Positions 1-11,796 of a stretch of 64,000 bases of DNA are shown here, piece by piece. The notes under the pieces are model-generated. The model had not been told where the DNA came from, made no database searches, and saw nothing but the letters and a program-made list of their open reading frames with translations. Made by a program: the position numbers and the translations under genes. This DNA is from Thiomonas sp. FB-6. GTDB lineage: Bacteria; Pseudomonadota; Gammaproteobacteria; Burkholderiales; Burkholderiaceae_C. How positions within the stretch are numbered: the first letter of the stretch is position 1; each line of letters begins with the position of its first letter. The DNA lies in contig NZ_KB898473.1 in assembly GCF_000377645.1 (NCBI RefSeq), positions 62,001 to 126,000 of the forward strand, read 5' to 3'.

Positions 1-20
1 GACCATGGGTGCGGGTGGAT

Positions 21-39
21 GGCGGGAGCGCTCCCCGCC
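21..39. terminator. Near-perfect hairpin before the LOG gene
   Basis: The arms GGCGGGAGC and GCTCCCCGCC pair with one bulged C. No T-run follows on either strand. It may be the end signal of a gene left of the window or a leader structure; the gene it would belong to is not visible. Confidence 0.25.
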
Positions 40-75
40 GCGACGGCCAGTATAGGGTTCGCGTACAGTCTGGGC

Positions 76-963
76 ATGTCCAGGAAACCCAAGAGCTCGC
101 TGCACGCGCGCAACTTTCCCAGCGCGCGCGAGGAAGCCGCCGCGCACCCGCTGCCTTCGCGCTACTCCGGCCCCGAGAGCAGCTACCGGCTGGCCTTCAC
201 CGATACCGCCTTCCTGCTGCAGGAGGACCTGCGCCCGGTGCGCATGCAGCTCGAGCTGCTCAAACCCGAGATGGTGCAGCGCGAACGCGGCATCGACGCC
301 ACCGTGGTGGTGTTCGGCAGCGCGCGCATCAAGGCCCCGGAACAGGCGCAGCAGCTGCTCGAACAGGCGCAGGCCGGCGGCGACGCGCAGGAGATCGCGC
401 GCGCCCGGCAGGCGCTCAAGCTGTCGCGCCACTACGGGGAGGCGCGGCGCTTCGCCGAACTCGTGACCCGCGCCAGCCACGAACTGGCGCAGCCCCTGGC
501 GGTGGTCACCGGCGGCGGGCCCGGCATCATGGAGGCGGGCAACCGCGGCGCGCTCGACGCCGGCGGCCCCAGCGTGGGGCTCAACATCGTGCTGCCCCAC
601 GAGGAGGAACCCAACCCCTACATCACGCCGGAGTTGTGCTTCCGCTTCCACTATTTCGCGATGCGCAAGATGCACTTTCTCATGCGCGCGGTCGCGCTGG
701 TGTGCTTCCCCGGGGGATTCGGCACCCTGGACGAGCTGTTCGAGGTGCTCACGCTGACCCAGACCCGCAAGGTGCACAAGCGCCCCATCCTGCTGTTCGA
801 CCGCGAGTTCTGGACCTCCCTGATCGATTTCGACCACCTGGTGCGCACCGGCATGATCAGCCCCCACGACCTGCAGCTGTTCCACTACGTGGAAACGGCC
901 GAGCAGGCCTGGGAACTCCTGCAGCGCGAGCTCGGCATCGACGCCGACGCGGGCGCGGTCTGA
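76..963 (+). CDS. LOG-family (TIGR00730-type) Rossmann protein
   Basis: Predicted 295-residue cytoplasmic protein of the LOG family, whose characterised members release cytokinin base from nucleoside 5'-monophosphates; older databases call them lysine decarboxylases. The family signature is complete: GGGPGIMEAGNRGA near residue 146 and PGGFGTLDELFEVLT near residue 212 form the phosphoribohydrolase active site. The protein is longer than the roughly 190-residue minimal LOG proteins because of an N-terminal extension of about 100 residues, as in the longer bacterial subgroup. An ATG at 19 is also in frame, but the codons between 19 and 76 do not look family-like and MSRKPKSS at 76 is the better start; no strong ribosome-binding site distinguishes them. 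The physiological substrate in this organism is unknown. It lies 25 bases before the ExbD gene. Confidence 0.85.
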   Translation: MSRKPKSSLHARNFPSAREEAAAHPLPSRYSGPESSYRLAFTDTAFLLQEDLRPVRMQLELLKPEMVQRERGIDATVVVFGSARIKAPEQAQQLLEQAQAGGDAQEIARARQALKLSRHYGEARRFAELVTRASHELAQPLAVVTGGGPGIMEAGNRGALDAGGPSVGLNIVLPHEEEPNPYITPELCFRFHYFAMRKMHFLMRAVALVCFPGGFGTLDELFEVLTLTQTRKVHKRPILLFDREFWTSLIDFDHLVRTGMISPHDLQLFHYVETAEQAWELLQRELGIDADAGAV

Positions 964-988
964 TCGCTGCCGCGGGGGCATTCGCGCG

Positions 989-1426
989 ATGGCCTTCGGA
1001 CGTTTCGAGCGCACGCAGGGCGAGGCCCCGCTGTCGGACATCAACATGACCCCGCTGATCGACGTCATGCTGGTGCTGCTGGTGATCCTGCTGCTCACCG
1101 CGCCGCTGCTGGACGGACGCATCGCGCTGGACCTGCCGCGCGTGGCCGCCTCGCCGGCGCCCGCCGCGCCGGGCGCGCTGCTGCTGGAGCTGCAGCGCGA
1201 CGGCCGCATGGTGCTGGACGGCCGCCCGGTGAGCGCGGCCGCGCTGCCCGCGCTGTTGCACGCCCGCGCCGCCGCCGATGCGCGGGCCGAACTGCGCATC
1301 CGCGCCGACAGCGCGGTGCCCTACGGCGACGTCGCCCGCGTGATGGCGGCCGCACAGGCGGCCGGCCTCAGCCGCGTGGGGCTGCTCACGCAGCCCCCGG
1401 GCAGCCCCGCGGCCGGCCCGCGCTGA
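989..1426 (+). CDS. ExbD/TolR-family biopolymer transport protein
   Basis: Predicted 145-residue inner-membrane protein with the ExbD/TolR layout: a short cytoplasmic N-terminus, the [19 protein letters not shown] segment containing the conserved membrane aspartate, one transmembrane helix at about residues 23-41, then a periplasmic domain of about 100 residues. Family members work with ExbB or TolQ to turn proton motive force into motion of TonB, TolA or similar partners. No ExbB/TolQ or TonB gene is beside it here; the left neighbour is the LOG gene and the right neighbour leuS, so its partner must be encoded elsewhere or left of the window. The C-terminus is rich in Ala, Gly and Pro. The family call is firm; which system it serves is not decidable. 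Confidence 0.85.
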   Translation: MAFGRFERTQGEAPLSDINMTPLIDVMLVLLVILLLTAPLLDGRIALDLPRVAASPAPAAPGALLLELQRDGRMVLDGRPVSAAALPALLHARAAADARAELRIRADSAVPYGDVARVMAAAQAAGLSRVGLLTQPPGSPAAGPR

Positions 1427-1553
1427 CGGCACCGGCGGGCTGGCGCCCCAGCCCGCCGACCCCTGGTGCACGCGGCGTTCGGCGCCCCAACTAACATGCG
1501 GGTTTGCGCCCTGCCGCGCGCGGCGGGCGACGGACCCCTTCCCACCAGCCGAC

Positions 1554-4226
1554 ATGAATTCCAAGTACGACGCCGCCGCGGTCGAACGCGCCGCGCAACA
1601 GCACTGGCAGGCCACCGAGGCCTACCGCGTGCGCGAGGACGCCCCGGGCCGGAAGTTCTACGCCTGCTCCATGCTGCCCTACCCCAGCGGCAAGCTGCAC
1701 ATGGGGCACGTGCGCAACTACACCATCAACGACATGTTGACCCGGTACCTGCGCATGAACGGCTACAACGTGCTCATGCCCATGGGCTGGGACGCCTTCG
1801 GGCTGCCGGCGGAGAACGCGGCCATGAAGAACCGCGTGCCGCCCGCCCGCTGGACCTACGAGAACATCGCCTACATGAAACGGCAGATGCAGTCGATGGG
1901 CCTGGCCATCGACTGGAGCCGCGAGGTGGCGACCTGCTCGCCCGAGTACTACCGCTGGAACCAGTGGCTGTTCCTGAAGATGCTCGAGAAGGGCATCGCC
2001 GAGCGCCGCACCCAGGTGGTCAACTGGGACCCGGTGGACCAGACCGTGCTGGCCAACGAGCAGGTCATCGACGGCCGCGGCTGGCGCAGCGGCGCCCCCG
2101 TGGAGCGGCGCGAGATCCCCGGCTACTACCTGCGCATCACCGACTACGCCGAGGAACTGCTGGCCGCGGTGTCCGACCCCTCGGACCCGAACTTCCTGTC
2201 CGGCTGGCCCGAGCGCGTGCGCCTGATGCAGGAGAACTGGATCGGGCGCAGCGAGGGCGTGCGCTTCGCCTTCGAGCACGACATCCGCGACGCCGCCGGG
2301 CAGCCCATCCAGGACGGGCGCATGTACGTGTTCACCACGCGCGCCGACACCATCCTGGGCGTCACCTTCTGCGCGGTGGCGCCCGAGCACCCGCTGGCCG
2401 CCCACGCGGCAGCCTCCAACCCGGAGCTGGCGGCCTTCATCGAGCGCTGCGCGCAGGGCGGTACCACCGAGGCGGAACTGGCCCTCAAGGACAAGGAGGG
2501 CATGCCCACCGGGCTGCAGGTGCGCCACCCGCTGACCGGGCAGGCGGTGCCGGTGTGGGTGGGCAACTACGTGCTGATGAGCTACGGCGACGGCGCCGTG
2601 ATGGGCGTGCCCGCCCACGACGAGCGCGACTTCGCCTTCGCGCGCAAGTACGGCCTGCCCATCCGCCAGGTGGTCGAGGTTCCCGGCGAGAACTTCAGCG
2701 ACGCCGCCTGGGCCGAGTGGTACGGCGACAAGCTGCGCTGCCAGTGCGTGAACTCCGGCTCCGGCTTCGAATTCCTCGACGGCCTGGGCTACCGCGAGGC
2801 CGTGGACCGCGTGGCCGCGCTGCTGGCCGAGCGCGGCCTGGGGGAAAAGCGCACCACCTGGCGCCTGCGCGACTGGGGCATCTCGCGCCAGCGCTACTGG
2901 GGCACGCCGATCCCGATGATCCATTGCGAGCACTGCGGCACGGTGCCGGTGCCCGAACGCGACCTGCCGGTGCTGCTGCCCGAGGACCTGATCCCCGACG
3001 GCAGCGGCAACCCGCTGGCGCGTTGCGAGTCCTTCCTGAAGGTGGACTGCCCGCAGTGCGGCCGCGCCGCGCGGCGCGAGACCGACACCATGGACACCTT
3101 CGTCGATTCGTCCTGGTACTTCATGCGCTACACCTGCGCCGACAACCACCAGGCGATGGTCGACGAGCGCACCGACCAGTGGCTGCCGATGGACCAGTAC
3201 ATCGGCGGCATCGAGCACGCCATCCTGCACCTGCTGTACGCGCGCTTCTGGACCAAGGTGATGCGCGACTGCGGCCTGGTGAAGGCCGACGAGCCCTTCA
3301 AGCGTCTGCTCACGCAGGGCATGGTGCTCAACCACATCTACTCGCGCCGCGGCGCGGGGGGTGGCCTCGAGTATTTCTGGCCCCACGAGGTCGAGAACCA
3401 GCTCGACGCCCAGGGCCACATCGTGGGCGCCAGGCTCAAGTCCGACGGCAGCGAGGTGAGCTACGACGGCGTGGGCACCATGAGCAAGAGCAAGAACAAC
3501 GGCGTCGACCCGCAGGACCTGATCGACCGGCACGGCGCCGACACCGCGCGCCTGTTCACCATGTTCGCGGCCCCGCCGGAGGCCACGCTGGAATGGAACG
3601 ACTCCGCCGTGGAGGGCGCGCAGCGCTTCCTGCGCCGCGTCTGGGACGGCGCGCAGGCGGCCGCCGCCGCGGGCGCCGCGCAGGCCGGCCCCTGGTCGGA
3701 TCTGCCGCGCGAGGCGCGGGCGCTGGCCGAGGCCCGGCGCGAGATCCACCTCGCGCTGCGCCAGGTGACCCACGACTACGAGCGCATGCAGTACAACACC
3801 GTGGTGTCGGGTTGCATGAAAATGCTCAATCAGATCGAGCAGGCCGCGTCGGCGGAGGCGCCGCCGGCATGGCGCGCCGCCCTGCTGGACGAGGCCTGGG
3901 GCATCCTGCTGCGTGTGCTGTACCCGGCCACGCCCCACGTCTGCCACGTGCTGTGGCAGCAGCTGGGCTTCGAGGGCCGCCTGGGTTCGCTGCTGGACGC
4001 GCCCTGGCCCCAGGTGGACCCGGAGGCGCTGCGCCAGGACGAACTCGATCTGGTGCTGCAGATCAACGGCAAGCTGCGCGGCAGCCTGCGCGTGCCGGCC
4101 ACGGCCGACCGCGCCGCCATCGAGGCGGCGGCGCTGGCCAGCCCCGAGTTCGCGCGCCACGCTGAGGGGCGCGCCGCGAAAAAGGTGATCGTCGTGCCGC
4201 AGAGGTTGGTCAATGTGGTGGTCTGA
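1554..4226 (+). CDS. leuS: Leucyl-tRNA synthetase
   Basis: Predicted 890-residue class Ia aminoacyl-tRNA synthetase that charges tRNA-Leu in the cytoplasm. The HIGH signature appears as HMGH at residues 49-52, following the typical [15 protein letters not shown] context. The KMSKS loop appears as TMSKSKNN at about 642-649. The CP1 editing insertion is present, with conserved TTRADT at about residue 261. Full length is normal for a bacterial LeuRS. The start ATG at 1554 begins [11 protein letters not shown], as in homologues, although no clear Shine-Dalgarno precedes it. A TAACAT sequence about 60 bases upstream could be a -10 element. The stop overlaps the start of lptE by 14 bases, so leuS, lptE and holA probably form one operon, an arrangement common in Proteobacteria. 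Confidence 0.97.
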   Translation: MNSKYDAAAVERAAQQHWQATEAYRVREDAPGRKFYACSMLPYPSGKLHMGHVRNYTINDMLTRYLRMNGYNVLMPMGWDAFGLPAENAAMKNRVPPARWTYENIAYMKRQMQSMGLAIDWSREVATCSPEYYRWNQWLFLKMLEKGIAERRTQVVNWDPVDQTVLANEQVIDGRGWRSGAPVERREIPGYYLRITDYAEELLAAVSDPSDPNFLSGWPERVRLMQENWIGRSEGVRFAFEHDIRDAAGQPIQDGRMYVFTTRADTILGVTFCAVAPEHPLAAHAAASNPELAAFIERCAQGGTTEAELALKDKEGMPTGLQVRHPLTGQAVPVWVGNYVLMSYGDGAVMGVPAHDERDFAFARKYGLPIRQVVEVPGENFSDAAWAEWYGDKLRCQCVNSGSGFEFLDGLGYREAVDRVAALLAERGLGEKRTTWRLRDWGISRQRYWGTPIPMIHCEHCGTVPVPERDLPVLLPEDLIPDGSGNPLARCESFLKVDCPQCGRAARRETDTMDTFVDSSWYFMRYTCADNHQAMVDERTDQWLPMDQYIGGIEHAILHLLYARFWTKVMRDCGLVKADEPFKRLLTQGMVLNHIYSRRGAGGGLEYFWPHEVENQLDAQGHIVGARLKSDGSEVSYDGVGTMSKSKNNGVDPQDLIDRHGADTARLFTMFAAPPEATLEWNDSAVEGAQRFLRRVWDGAQAAAAAGAAQAGPWSDLPREARALAEARREIHLALRQVTHDYERMQYNTVVSGCMKMLNQIEQAASAEAPPAWRAALLDEAWGILLRVLYPATPHVCHVLWQQLGFEGRLGSLLDAPWPQVDPEALRQDELDLVLQINGKLRGSLRVPATADRAAIEAAALASPEFARHAEGRAAKKVIVVPQRLVNVVV

Positions 4227-4761
4227 GGGCATCGCCGGCCGGGCGCGCCGCGCCTGCCTGCGCGGCGCGGGCATCGCCGTGCTGGCCGCGCTGCTGGGCG
4301 GATGCGGCTTTCAACTGCGCGAATCCACCAACCTGGAGTTCGACACCATCGCGCTGCAGGGCCAGGGCGGCCCGCTGATGGACCTGCTGCGTCGGCGCAT
4401 CCTGGCCACCACGGCCACGCGCATCGTCGCCGATCCCAAGCAGGCACAGGCGGTGTTCACGCTGTTGTCGGACGCCAGCGCGCAGACCCCCACCGCCTTC
4501 AACGCCGGCGGCACGGTGGCGCAGTACGCGCTCAACGAGACGGCGCGCTTCCAGCTGACCGCGCCGGACGGCCATGTCTACATCGCGCCGACCACCATCA
4601 CCCGCACCAGCATGATGAGCTACAGCACCTCGGCGACGCTGGCCAAGGCCAACGAGGCCGACCTGCTCTACACCGGCATGCGCCGCGACCTCGTCGACCG
4701 TATCCTGTTCCAGCTCGGCGCGCTGCACGCGCTGGCGCCGGCCTCCGCGCCCGCCCGATGA
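4213..4761 (+). CDS. lptE: LPS-assembly lipoprotein LptE
   Basis: Predicted 182-residue outer-membrane lipoprotein that plugs the LptD barrel and helps insert lipopolysaccharide in the outer leaflet. A basic N-terminus (RARRACLRG) is followed by a hydrophobic stretch and the lipobox LLGGC with Cys31 as the lipidation site. The mature part starts GFQLRES, the typical start of mature LptE. The gene overlaps the last 14 bases of leuS and sits 16 bases before holA, the usual leuS-lptE-holA order, and this context is the strongest support because LptE sequences diverge quickly. Alternative names in older annotation are RlpB or LPS-assembly lipoprotein. Confidence 0.93.
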   Translation: MWWSEGIAGRARRACLRGAGIAVLAALLGGCGFQLRESTNLEFDTIALQGQGGPLMDLLRRRILATTATRIVADPKQAQAVFTLLSDASAQTPTAFNAGGTVAQYALNETARFQLTAPDGHVYIAPTTITRTSMMSYSTSATLAKANEADLLYTGMRRDLVDRILFQLGALHALAPASAPAR

Positions 4762-4777
4762 GCCGAGGCCACGCTCC

Positions 4778-5863
4778 ATGCCGCTGATCCGTCACGACCA
4801 GCTCGCCGGCGCCTTGCGCGCCGGGCTGCGCGGCCCCTACACGGTGTTCGGCGACGAACTGCTGCTGGTCATGGAAACGGTGGACGCGATCCGCGCCGCG
4901 GCCACGCAAGCCGGCTACGGCGGGCGCGAGCTGCACCAGGTGGAGCGCAATTTCGACTGGCAGGTGCTGCTGGCGCAAACCCGCGAGCGCAGCCTGTTCG
5001 GCGAGCGCAAGCTGGTGGAGTTGCGAATTCCCGGGGGCAAGCCCGGGCGCGACGGCGCGACCGCCCTGTCGGAACTGGCGCGCGAGACCGAGGGTGACGC
5101 GCTGCTGCTGGTGCTGCTGCCCAGGCTGGACGCCGCCGCGCAGAAAAGCGAATGGTTCTCCAGCCTGGCGGGCCAGGGCACGGCTGTGCGCGTGGACAGC
5201 GTGGAGCCGGCGCAGCTCGGCGCCTGGATGCGCCAGCGCCTGCAGCAGCACGGCCTGCGCCTGCCCGCGGGCCCGGCCGGCCAGGCCTGCCTGGAACTGC
5301 TGGTGGCGCGCACCGAGGGCAACCTGCTGGCCGCGCACCAGGAGGTGGAGAAGCTGGCGCTGCTGGTCGAGCCCGGCGAACTCGACCCCGAGCAGGTCGA
5401 GCAGCTGGTGCAGGGCGCCGCACGCTACAACGTGTTCCGCCTCGGTGAGACCGTGCTGGCCGGCGACAGCTCCCGCCTGCTGCGCATGCTCGACGGCCTG
5501 CAGGGCGAGGGCGTGGCGCCGGTGCTGGCGCACTGGAGCCTGGCCGAGGAGCTGCGCGCCTGGCTGCGCGTGCGCCAGGGCCTGGACGCCGGCGAATCCT
5601 TCGCCAGCCTGGCGCGCGCCAACCGCATCTGGGGGCCGAAGGAAAAGCTGCTGGCGCGCGTGCTGCCTAGCCTGGGGCAGCCGCTGCTGGAAGGCCTGCT
5701 GCTGCGCGCCGCGGCCTGCGACCGCGCCATCAAGGGCCAGCGCCCGGCGGCGCTGCCGCACGAGCCCTGGGAGGCCGTGCGCCAGTTGGCCCTGGCCATG
5801 GCCCAGGCGGTGGCGCCGATGCGCGGCGCCGGGCCACTGGGCGCGCGCCTGGTGCTGATCTGA
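4778..5863 (+). CDS. holA: DNA polymerase III delta subunit
   Basis: Predicted 361-residue subunit of the clamp loader, which opens the beta sliding clamp and loads it on primed DNA. The N-terminal part (GPYTVFGDELLLVMETVDAI) and the internal segment NLLAAHQEVEKLALL match the HolA family, as does the helical C-terminal collar region. As usual for HolA, intact nucleotide-binding motifs are lacking. It begins 16 bases after lptE. It ends 28 bases before the end of the convergent glycosyltransferase gene; a small CCTGCGCAGG palindrome at 5866-5875 is the only structure seen between them. Confidence 0.93.
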   Translation: MPLIRHDQLAGALRAGLRGPYTVFGDELLLVMETVDAIRAAATQAGYGGRELHQVERNFDWQVLLAQTRERSLFGERKLVELRIPGGKPGRDGATALSELARETEGDALLLVLLPRLDAAAQKSEWFSSLAGQGTAVRVDSVEPAQLGAWMRQRLQQHGLRLPAGPAGQACLELLVARTEGNLLAAHQEVEKLALLVEPGELDPEQVEQLVQGAARYNVFRLGETVLAGDSSRLLRMLDGLQGEGVAPVLAHWSLAEELRAWLRVRQGLDAGESFASLARANRIWGPKEKLLARVLPSLGQPLLEGLLLRAAACDRAIKGQRPAALPHEPWEAVRQLALAMAQAVAPMRGAGPLGARLVLI

Positions 5864-5891
5864 GCCTGCGCAGGTGGACTGCGCGGTGGGT

Positions 5892-6869
5892 TCAGCGCTG
5901 GCGAGAGCCCGCCCAGGCCAGGGTGCCAAGCAGCGCGGTGAACACCGACCATTTGGTCGTCGGCCACCACGCCCCGGCCACCCTTGCCCAGCGGTGGGCC
6001 AAGGCGTAATTCCCGGCGGCCCTGCATGACAAGGCCAGGTCTCTGCAGACACCGCCCGCGAGCCGGGCCGCGTAGTTCCGTGCCTCCTTCGTGTCGCAAT
6101 GCAGCATCAGATAGCTGCAGATCCCATGTACGACCACCCAGCCGTCCTCAGCAGTCAGTCGACTCGATGAATTATCGGCCCGATTGCGGTCGGGGATGTT
6201 ATGCACGGCGACCGTACGATCGAGATAGAAGGCTCGGCGCATGCGGTCGAGGTAGCGAACGTACAGGTCCATATCCTCCGCGTAGCGGACTTCGCGTCGG
6301 AACCCGCCGAGCGCTTCAACCAGACTCTTGCGCAACACGCAGACATTGAGGTGGGCGAACTTGCCCGGATGGCCCAGTAATTCTCCCCGGCCCACGACGA
6401 CACCGTCGCCCGCAACTCCTCGCTTGACTCCGATCGCAGCAAGCAATCCGGGTTGCCAGACTTCATAGGCCGGCACCCCGTCTCGCAGCGCTCGCTGATT
6501 GGCCAGCACGAGATCAAGATCCGGGTGTCGCGCAAATGCTGCAGCGGCAGCCGCAAGGTAGTCCGGTTCGCACCAGAAATCGTCGTCATCACAGAACGCG
6601 ATCAATGGGCCGGAGGCCCTCTCGAGGCCAGCATTGCGCACGACCGATGGTCCGCTGCCGTCGCGCTTCGCCCCGTCGAGGTAGACATAGCGGGCACCCT
6701 CGCGGGCGGCGCGCGTCAATTCCTCATTCCGGGCGGCCTCCTGCTGGGTCGACCCGTCGTCGACCACGATCAGGTCGAGCTCAGCGTGGCTTTGATCGTG
6801 GATACCGGCCAATGCCTGCGCCAGGAGATGCGAACGGTTACGCGTCGGAACGACCACGGAGATCTTCAA
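5892..6869 (-). CDS. Family 2 glycosyltransferase, TTG start
   Basis: Predicted 325-residue GT-A fold glycosyltransferase. The N-terminus KISVVVPTRNRSHLL and VVDDGS form the nucleotide-sugar binding start of family 2; FCDDDDFW at residues 92-99 supplies the metal-binding aspartates; RYAEDMDLYVRYL carries the acidic ED motif expected of the catalytic base. Donor and acceptor sugars cannot be read from sequence. The frame extends upstream without a stop but the added residues are not family-like. The start chosen is TTG at 6869, six bases after an AGGAG that overlaps the cbbY stop codon. The gene begins 11 bases after cbbY, so it looks like the last member of the cbb transcript. Its base composition is lower: two sampled 60-base lines contain 37 and 34 G+C against 51 in a cbbY line, suggesting acquisition from elsewhere. 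Confidence 0.85.
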   Translation of the reverse strand: MKISVVVPTRNRSHLLAQALAGIHDQSHAELDLIVVDDGSTQQEAARNEELTRAAREGARYVYLDGAKRDGSGPSVVRNAGLERASGPLIAFCDDDDFWCEPDYLAAAAAAFARHPDLDLVLANQRALRDGVPAYEVWQPGLLAAIGVKRGVAGDGVVVGRGELLGHPGKFAHLNVCVLRKSLVEALGGFRREVRYAEDMDLYVRYLDRMRRAFYLDRTVAVHNIPDRNRADNSSSRLTAEDGWVVVHGICSYLMLHCDTKEARNYAARLAGGVCRDLALSCRAAGNYALAHRWARVAGAWWPTTKWSVFTALLGTLAWAGSRQR

Positions 6870-6880
6870 AGGTGGACTCC

Positions 6881-7678
6881 TCAGCCACGTGCTGCACTCA
6901 TCTCCTGCGTCAACCACCTCTGCAGCGTGTCCGGATCGGCCACACCACTCCACGGCTGGCCCGCCACGCACCCACGCGCGGGCTGACCCCGCTCCCCGAG
7001 GCTGTCGAGCAGCGCCCAGGCCTCGTCGAAGGCCTCGGCGGCAGTATAGACACCGGGGGTCACCACGGTGCGCAGGCCGGCCGCGCGCGCGGCGCGCAGC
7101 CCGGCGGGGGAATCCTCGAAGGCCAGGCAGGCGCCGGGCGGCAGGCCCAGTTGCTCGAGCACCCACAGGTAGATCCCGGGGTCGGGTTTCTTGCGCGGCA
7201 CGATGTCGCCGGCGCCGATGCACTCGAACAGGCCCTCGGCGGCCTCGCCCAAGGCGGCGCGCAGCAGCGCGTGCACGTTGTCCGGCGTGGTGGTCGTGGC
7301 GATGGCCAGGCGCAGCCCGGCCTCGCGCGCCTGCTCGAGCAGGCGGCGCACGCCGGGGCGCAGCGCCACGGTGCCGGCGTCCACCAGTTCCACGTAGTGC
7401 CGGGTCTTGCGCCGGTGCGCTTCAGCCACCAGCGCCGCGGCGTCGGGCGCCGCGGCCGCGGCCGCATCGACGCCGCGCCAGTAGTGCAGCATGCGCTCCT
7501 TGCCGCCGGTGACTTCGAGCAGGCGCCCGTACAGCGCCTCGTCCCAGTGCCAGTCCAGGCCCAGCTCGGCGAAGGCGCGGTTGAAGGCCACGCGGTGGCC
7601 GTCGCGCTCGGTTTCCGCCAGCGTGCCGTCGACGTCGAAGATCAGCGCGCGCAGCGGCGCGTCGGGGTGCGCCGCCAT
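6881..7678 (-). CDS. cbbY: CbbY, HAD-family sugar bisphosphatase
   Basis: Predicted 265-residue haloacid-dehalogenase hydrolase. CbbY of phototrophs and autotrophs dephosphorylates xylulose-1,5-bisphosphate, a misfire product that inhibits RuBisCO. The nucleophile motif IFDVDGTLAETERDGHRVAF is at the N-terminus; the cap region contains LYGRLLEVTGGKERMLHYW, a stretch diagnostic for CbbY; PRKKPDPGIYLWV supplies the motif III lysine and AFEDSPAGLRAARAAG the motif IV acidic residues. It follows cbbA by 14 bases and precedes the glycosyltransferase by 11, so it is part of the cbb operon. In Cupriavidus cbbY lies nearer the RuBisCO genes; here it is at the distal end. Confidence 0.9.
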   Translation of the reverse strand: MAAHPDAPLRALIFDVDGTLAETERDGHRVAFNRAFAELGLDWHWDEALYGRLLEVTGGKERMLHYWRGVDAAAAAAPDAAALVAEAHRRKTRHYVELVDAGTVALRPGVRRLLEQAREAGLRLAIATTTTPDNVHALLRAALGEAAEGLFECIGAGDIVPRKKPDPGIYLWVLEQLGLPPGACLAFEDSPAGLRAARAAGLRTVVTPGVYTAAEAFDEAWALLDSLGERGQPARGCVAGQPWSGVADPDTLQRWLTQEMSAARG

Positions 7679-7692
7679 CGCGTCCTCGCGGC

Positions 7693-8757
7693 TCAGTTGA
7701 CCTTGGGCGCCAGCTCGCCCTTCTCATAGCGCAGGAACATGGCGTCCAGGCTCAGCGGGCGGATCTTGGAGGCCTTGCCCGCGGTGCCGAAGGCTTCGTA
7801 GCGATCCTTGCAGATCTGCTTCATCGCCTTGGTGGACGCTATGAGGAACTTGCGCGGGTCGAATTCCTTCGGGTGCTCGGCCAGGAACTTGCGGGTGGCG
7901 CCGGTCGAGGCCATGCGCAGGTCGGTGTCGATGTTCACCTTGCGCACGCCGTGCTTGATGCCCTCGACGATCTCCTCCACCGGCACGCCGTAGGTCTCGC
8001 CCATGTCGCCGCCGAAGGAGTTGATGATCTTCAGCCACTCCTGGGGCACCGACGAGGAGCCGTGCATCACCAGGTGGGTGTTGGGAATGCGCGCGTGGAT
8101 TTCCTTGATGCGCCCGATGGCCAGGATGTCCCCGGTCGGCGGGCGGGTGAACTTGTAGGCGCCATGGCTGGTGCCGATGGCGATGGCCAGCGCGTCCACG
8201 CCGGTCTTGGCGACGAAGTCGGCGGCTTCCTCGGGGTCGGTCAGCAGCTGGCTGTGGTCCAGCTTGCCCTCGGCGCCGATGCCGTCCTCCTCGCCCGCGG
8301 TGCCGGTCTCCAGCGAGCCCAGGCAGCCCAGTTCGCCTTCCACGGAAACGCCGCAGGCATGCGCCATCTCCACCGTGCGGCGGGTCACGTCCACGTTGTA
8401 CTCGTAGCTGGTCGGGGTCTTGCCGTCGGTGCCCAGCGAGCCGTCCATCATGACCGAGGAGAAGCCCAGCTGGATCGAGCGCTGGCACACCGCCGGGCTG
8501 GTGCCGTGGTCCTGGTGCATGCACACCGGGATGTCCGGGAATTCCTCGATCGCCGCCAGGATCAGGTGGCGCAGGAAGGGCGCGCCGGCGTACTTGCGGG
8601 CGCCGGCGGAGGCCTGCACGATCACCGGCGAGTCGGTTTCGGCAGCCGCCTCCATGATGGCGCGCATCTGCTCCAGGTTGTTGACGTTGAAGGCGGGGAC
8701 GCCGTAGGCGTGCTCGGCCGCGTGGTCGAGCAGCTGGCGCAGGGAAATCAGGGCCAT
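7693..8757 (-). CDS. cbbA: Class II fructose/sedoheptulose-bisphosphate aldolase
   Basis: Predicted 354-residue zinc-dependent class II aldolase joining dihydroxyacetone phosphate with glyceraldehyde-3-phosphate or erythrose-4-phosphate in the Calvin cycle, and acting in glycolysis or gluconeogenesis. The start [25 protein letters not shown] is typical of the CbbA subgroup. HQDHG near residue 80 supplies a zinc histidine; VEGELGCLG and HGSSSVP are the conserved phosphate- and metal-binding segments. It lies 48 bases after cbbK and 14 before cbbY on the same strand. Length is normal for the family. Confidence 0.95.
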   Translation of the reverse strand: MALISLRQLLDHAAEHAYGVPAFNVNNLEQMRAIMEAAAETDSPVIVQASAGARKYAGAPFLRHLILAAIEEFPDIPVCMHQDHGTSPAVCQRSIQLGFSSVMMDGSLGTDGKTPTSYEYNVDVTRRTVEMAHACGVSVEGELGCLGSLETGTAGEEDGIGAEGKLDHSQLLTDPEEAADFVAKTGVDALAIAIGTSHGAYKFTRPPTGDILAIGRIKEIHARIPNTHLVMHGSSSVPQEWLKIINSFGGDMGETYGVPVEEIVEGIKHGVRKVNIDTDLRMASTGATRKFLAEHPKEFDPRKFLIASTKAMKQICKDRYEAFGTAGKASKIRPLSLDAMFLRYEKGELAPKVN

Positions 8758-8805
8758 GATGGGGCTCCGGGTGGTTTCAAAAAAAGATGGGGGGCGCGGC
8801 GCGGC

Positions 8806-10020
8806 TCAGGCCGCGGCGCCGGCCGCCTCGCGCGAGCGCTTGTCCAGGATCTCGAAGGCCGGCAGGGTCTTGCCCTCCAGCACCTCGAGGAAGGCGCCGC
8901 CGCCGGTGGAGATGTAGCCGATGCGCTCGGCCAGGCCGTACTTGGCGATGGCGGCCAGCGTGTCGCCGCCGCCGGCAATGGAAAAGCCCTGGCTGTCGGC
9001 GATGGCGCGCGCCAGGGTCTCGGTGCCGTGGGAGAAGGCCTCGAACTCGAACACGCCCACCGGGCCGTTCCAGACGATGGTGCCGGCGGCCTTCAGGCGC
9101 GCGCCCAGGCGCGCCGCGGTGCGCGGCCCGATGTCCAGGATCAGTTCGTCGGCGGCCACCTCGGAGGCGGGCTTGACCACCGCCTCGGCGCTGGCGCTGA
9201 ACTCGCGCGCCACCACCACATCCTCGGGAATCGGCACTTCGGCGCCGCGCGCCTTCATCTTCTCGATCACGCGCAGCGCGTCGCCCACCAGGTCGGGCTC
9301 GGCCAGGCTCTTGCCAATGGGCAGGCCGGCGGCCAGCATGAAGGTGTTGGCGATGCCGCCGCCGACGATCAGGCCGTCGACCTTGTCGGACAGGCTTTGC
9401 AGGATGCTCAGCTTGGTCGACACCTTGGAGCCGGCGACGATGGCCACCAGCGGGCGTGCCGGCTGCGCCAGCGCGCGGTGGATGGCGTCGATCTCGGCGG
9501 CCAGCAGCGGCCCCGCGCAGGCCACCGGGGCGTACTGGGCGATGCCGTAGGTGGTGGCCTCCGCGCGGTGCGCGGTGCCGAAGGCATCGTTGACGTAGAT
9601 GTCGCAAAGCGCGGCCATCTTCCGCGAAAGTTCAGGATCGTTCTTCTTCTCGCCCTTGTTCAGGCGGCAGTTCTCCAGCAGCACCACTTCGCCCGGGTGC
9701 AGCTCGAAACCCCCGTCCACCCAGTCGGCCACCAGGCGCACCGGGCGCCCGAGCAGGTCGCCCAGGCGCTGCGCCACCGGGGCCAGGCTGTCGGAGGGCT
9801 TGAAGGCGCCCTCGGTGGGCCGCCCCAGGTGCGAGGTCAGCATCACCGCGGCGCCGGCATCCAGCGCCATGCGCACGGCAGGCACCGAGGCACGCACCCG
9901 CGTGTCCTCGGTGATGCGCCCCTGATCGTCCAGCGGGACGTTGAGATCGGCGCGGATGAACACGCGCTTGCCGCGCGCCTGCCCGCGCTGGCAGACCTGC
10001 TCGAAGCTCAGGATGTGCAT
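8806..10020 (-). CDS. cbbK: Phosphoglycerate kinase
   Basis: Predicted 404-residue cytoplasmic kinase interconverting 3-phosphoglycerate and 1,3-bisphosphoglycerate with ATP. Conserved parts seen are [14 protein letters not shown] near the N-terminus, TSHLGRP (about residues 60-66), [18 protein letters not shown] and the nucleotide-binding GGGDTLAAI near the C-terminus. Length is slightly above the common 390-400. The start MHILSFEQV lies 16 bases after cbbG. With cbbG it forms the ATP- and NADPH-consuming reduction step of the Calvin cycle; the same enzyme also serves glycolysis. Confidence 0.96.
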   Translation of the reverse strand: MHILSFEQVCQRGQARGKRVFIRADLNVPLDDQGRITEDTRVRASVPAVRMALDAGAAVMLTSHLGRPTEGAFKPSDSLAPVAQRLGDLLGRPVRLVADWVDGGFELHPGEVVLLENCRLNKGEKKNDPELSRKMAALCDIYVNDAFGTAHRAEATTYGIAQYAPVACAGPLLAAEIDAIHRALAQPARPLVAIVAGSKVSTKLSILQSLSDKVDGLIVGGGIANTFMLAAGLPIGKSLAEPDLVGDALRVIEKMKARGAEVPIPEDVVVAREFSASAEAVVKPASEVAADELILDIGPRTAARLGARLKAAGTIVWNGPVGVFEFEAFSHGTETLARAIADSQGFSIAGGGDTLAAIAKYGLAERIGYISTGGGAFLEVLEGKTLPAFEILDKRSREAAGAAA

Positions 10021-10036
10021 GGCGTGGCTCCCCCGT

Positions 10037-11783
<1,747 letters not shown>

Positions 11784-11796
11784 TGTCGCGCCTCCC

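Noticed and set aside
1427-1553. T-box or other tRNA-sensing leader before leuS
   Set aside because: The spacer is only 127 bases, has no T-box core, and such leaders are essentially absent from Betaproteobacteria.
5892-6869. Mobile element around the lower-G+C glycosyltransferase
   Set aside because: No transposase, integrase, terminal inverted repeat or target duplication was seen at its borders.
6870-7223. N-terminal extension of the glycosyltransferase frame into cbbY
   Set aside because: These codons overlap the C-terminal half of cbbY out of frame and do not resemble glycosyltransferases. A good ribosome-binding site precedes the TTG at 6869.
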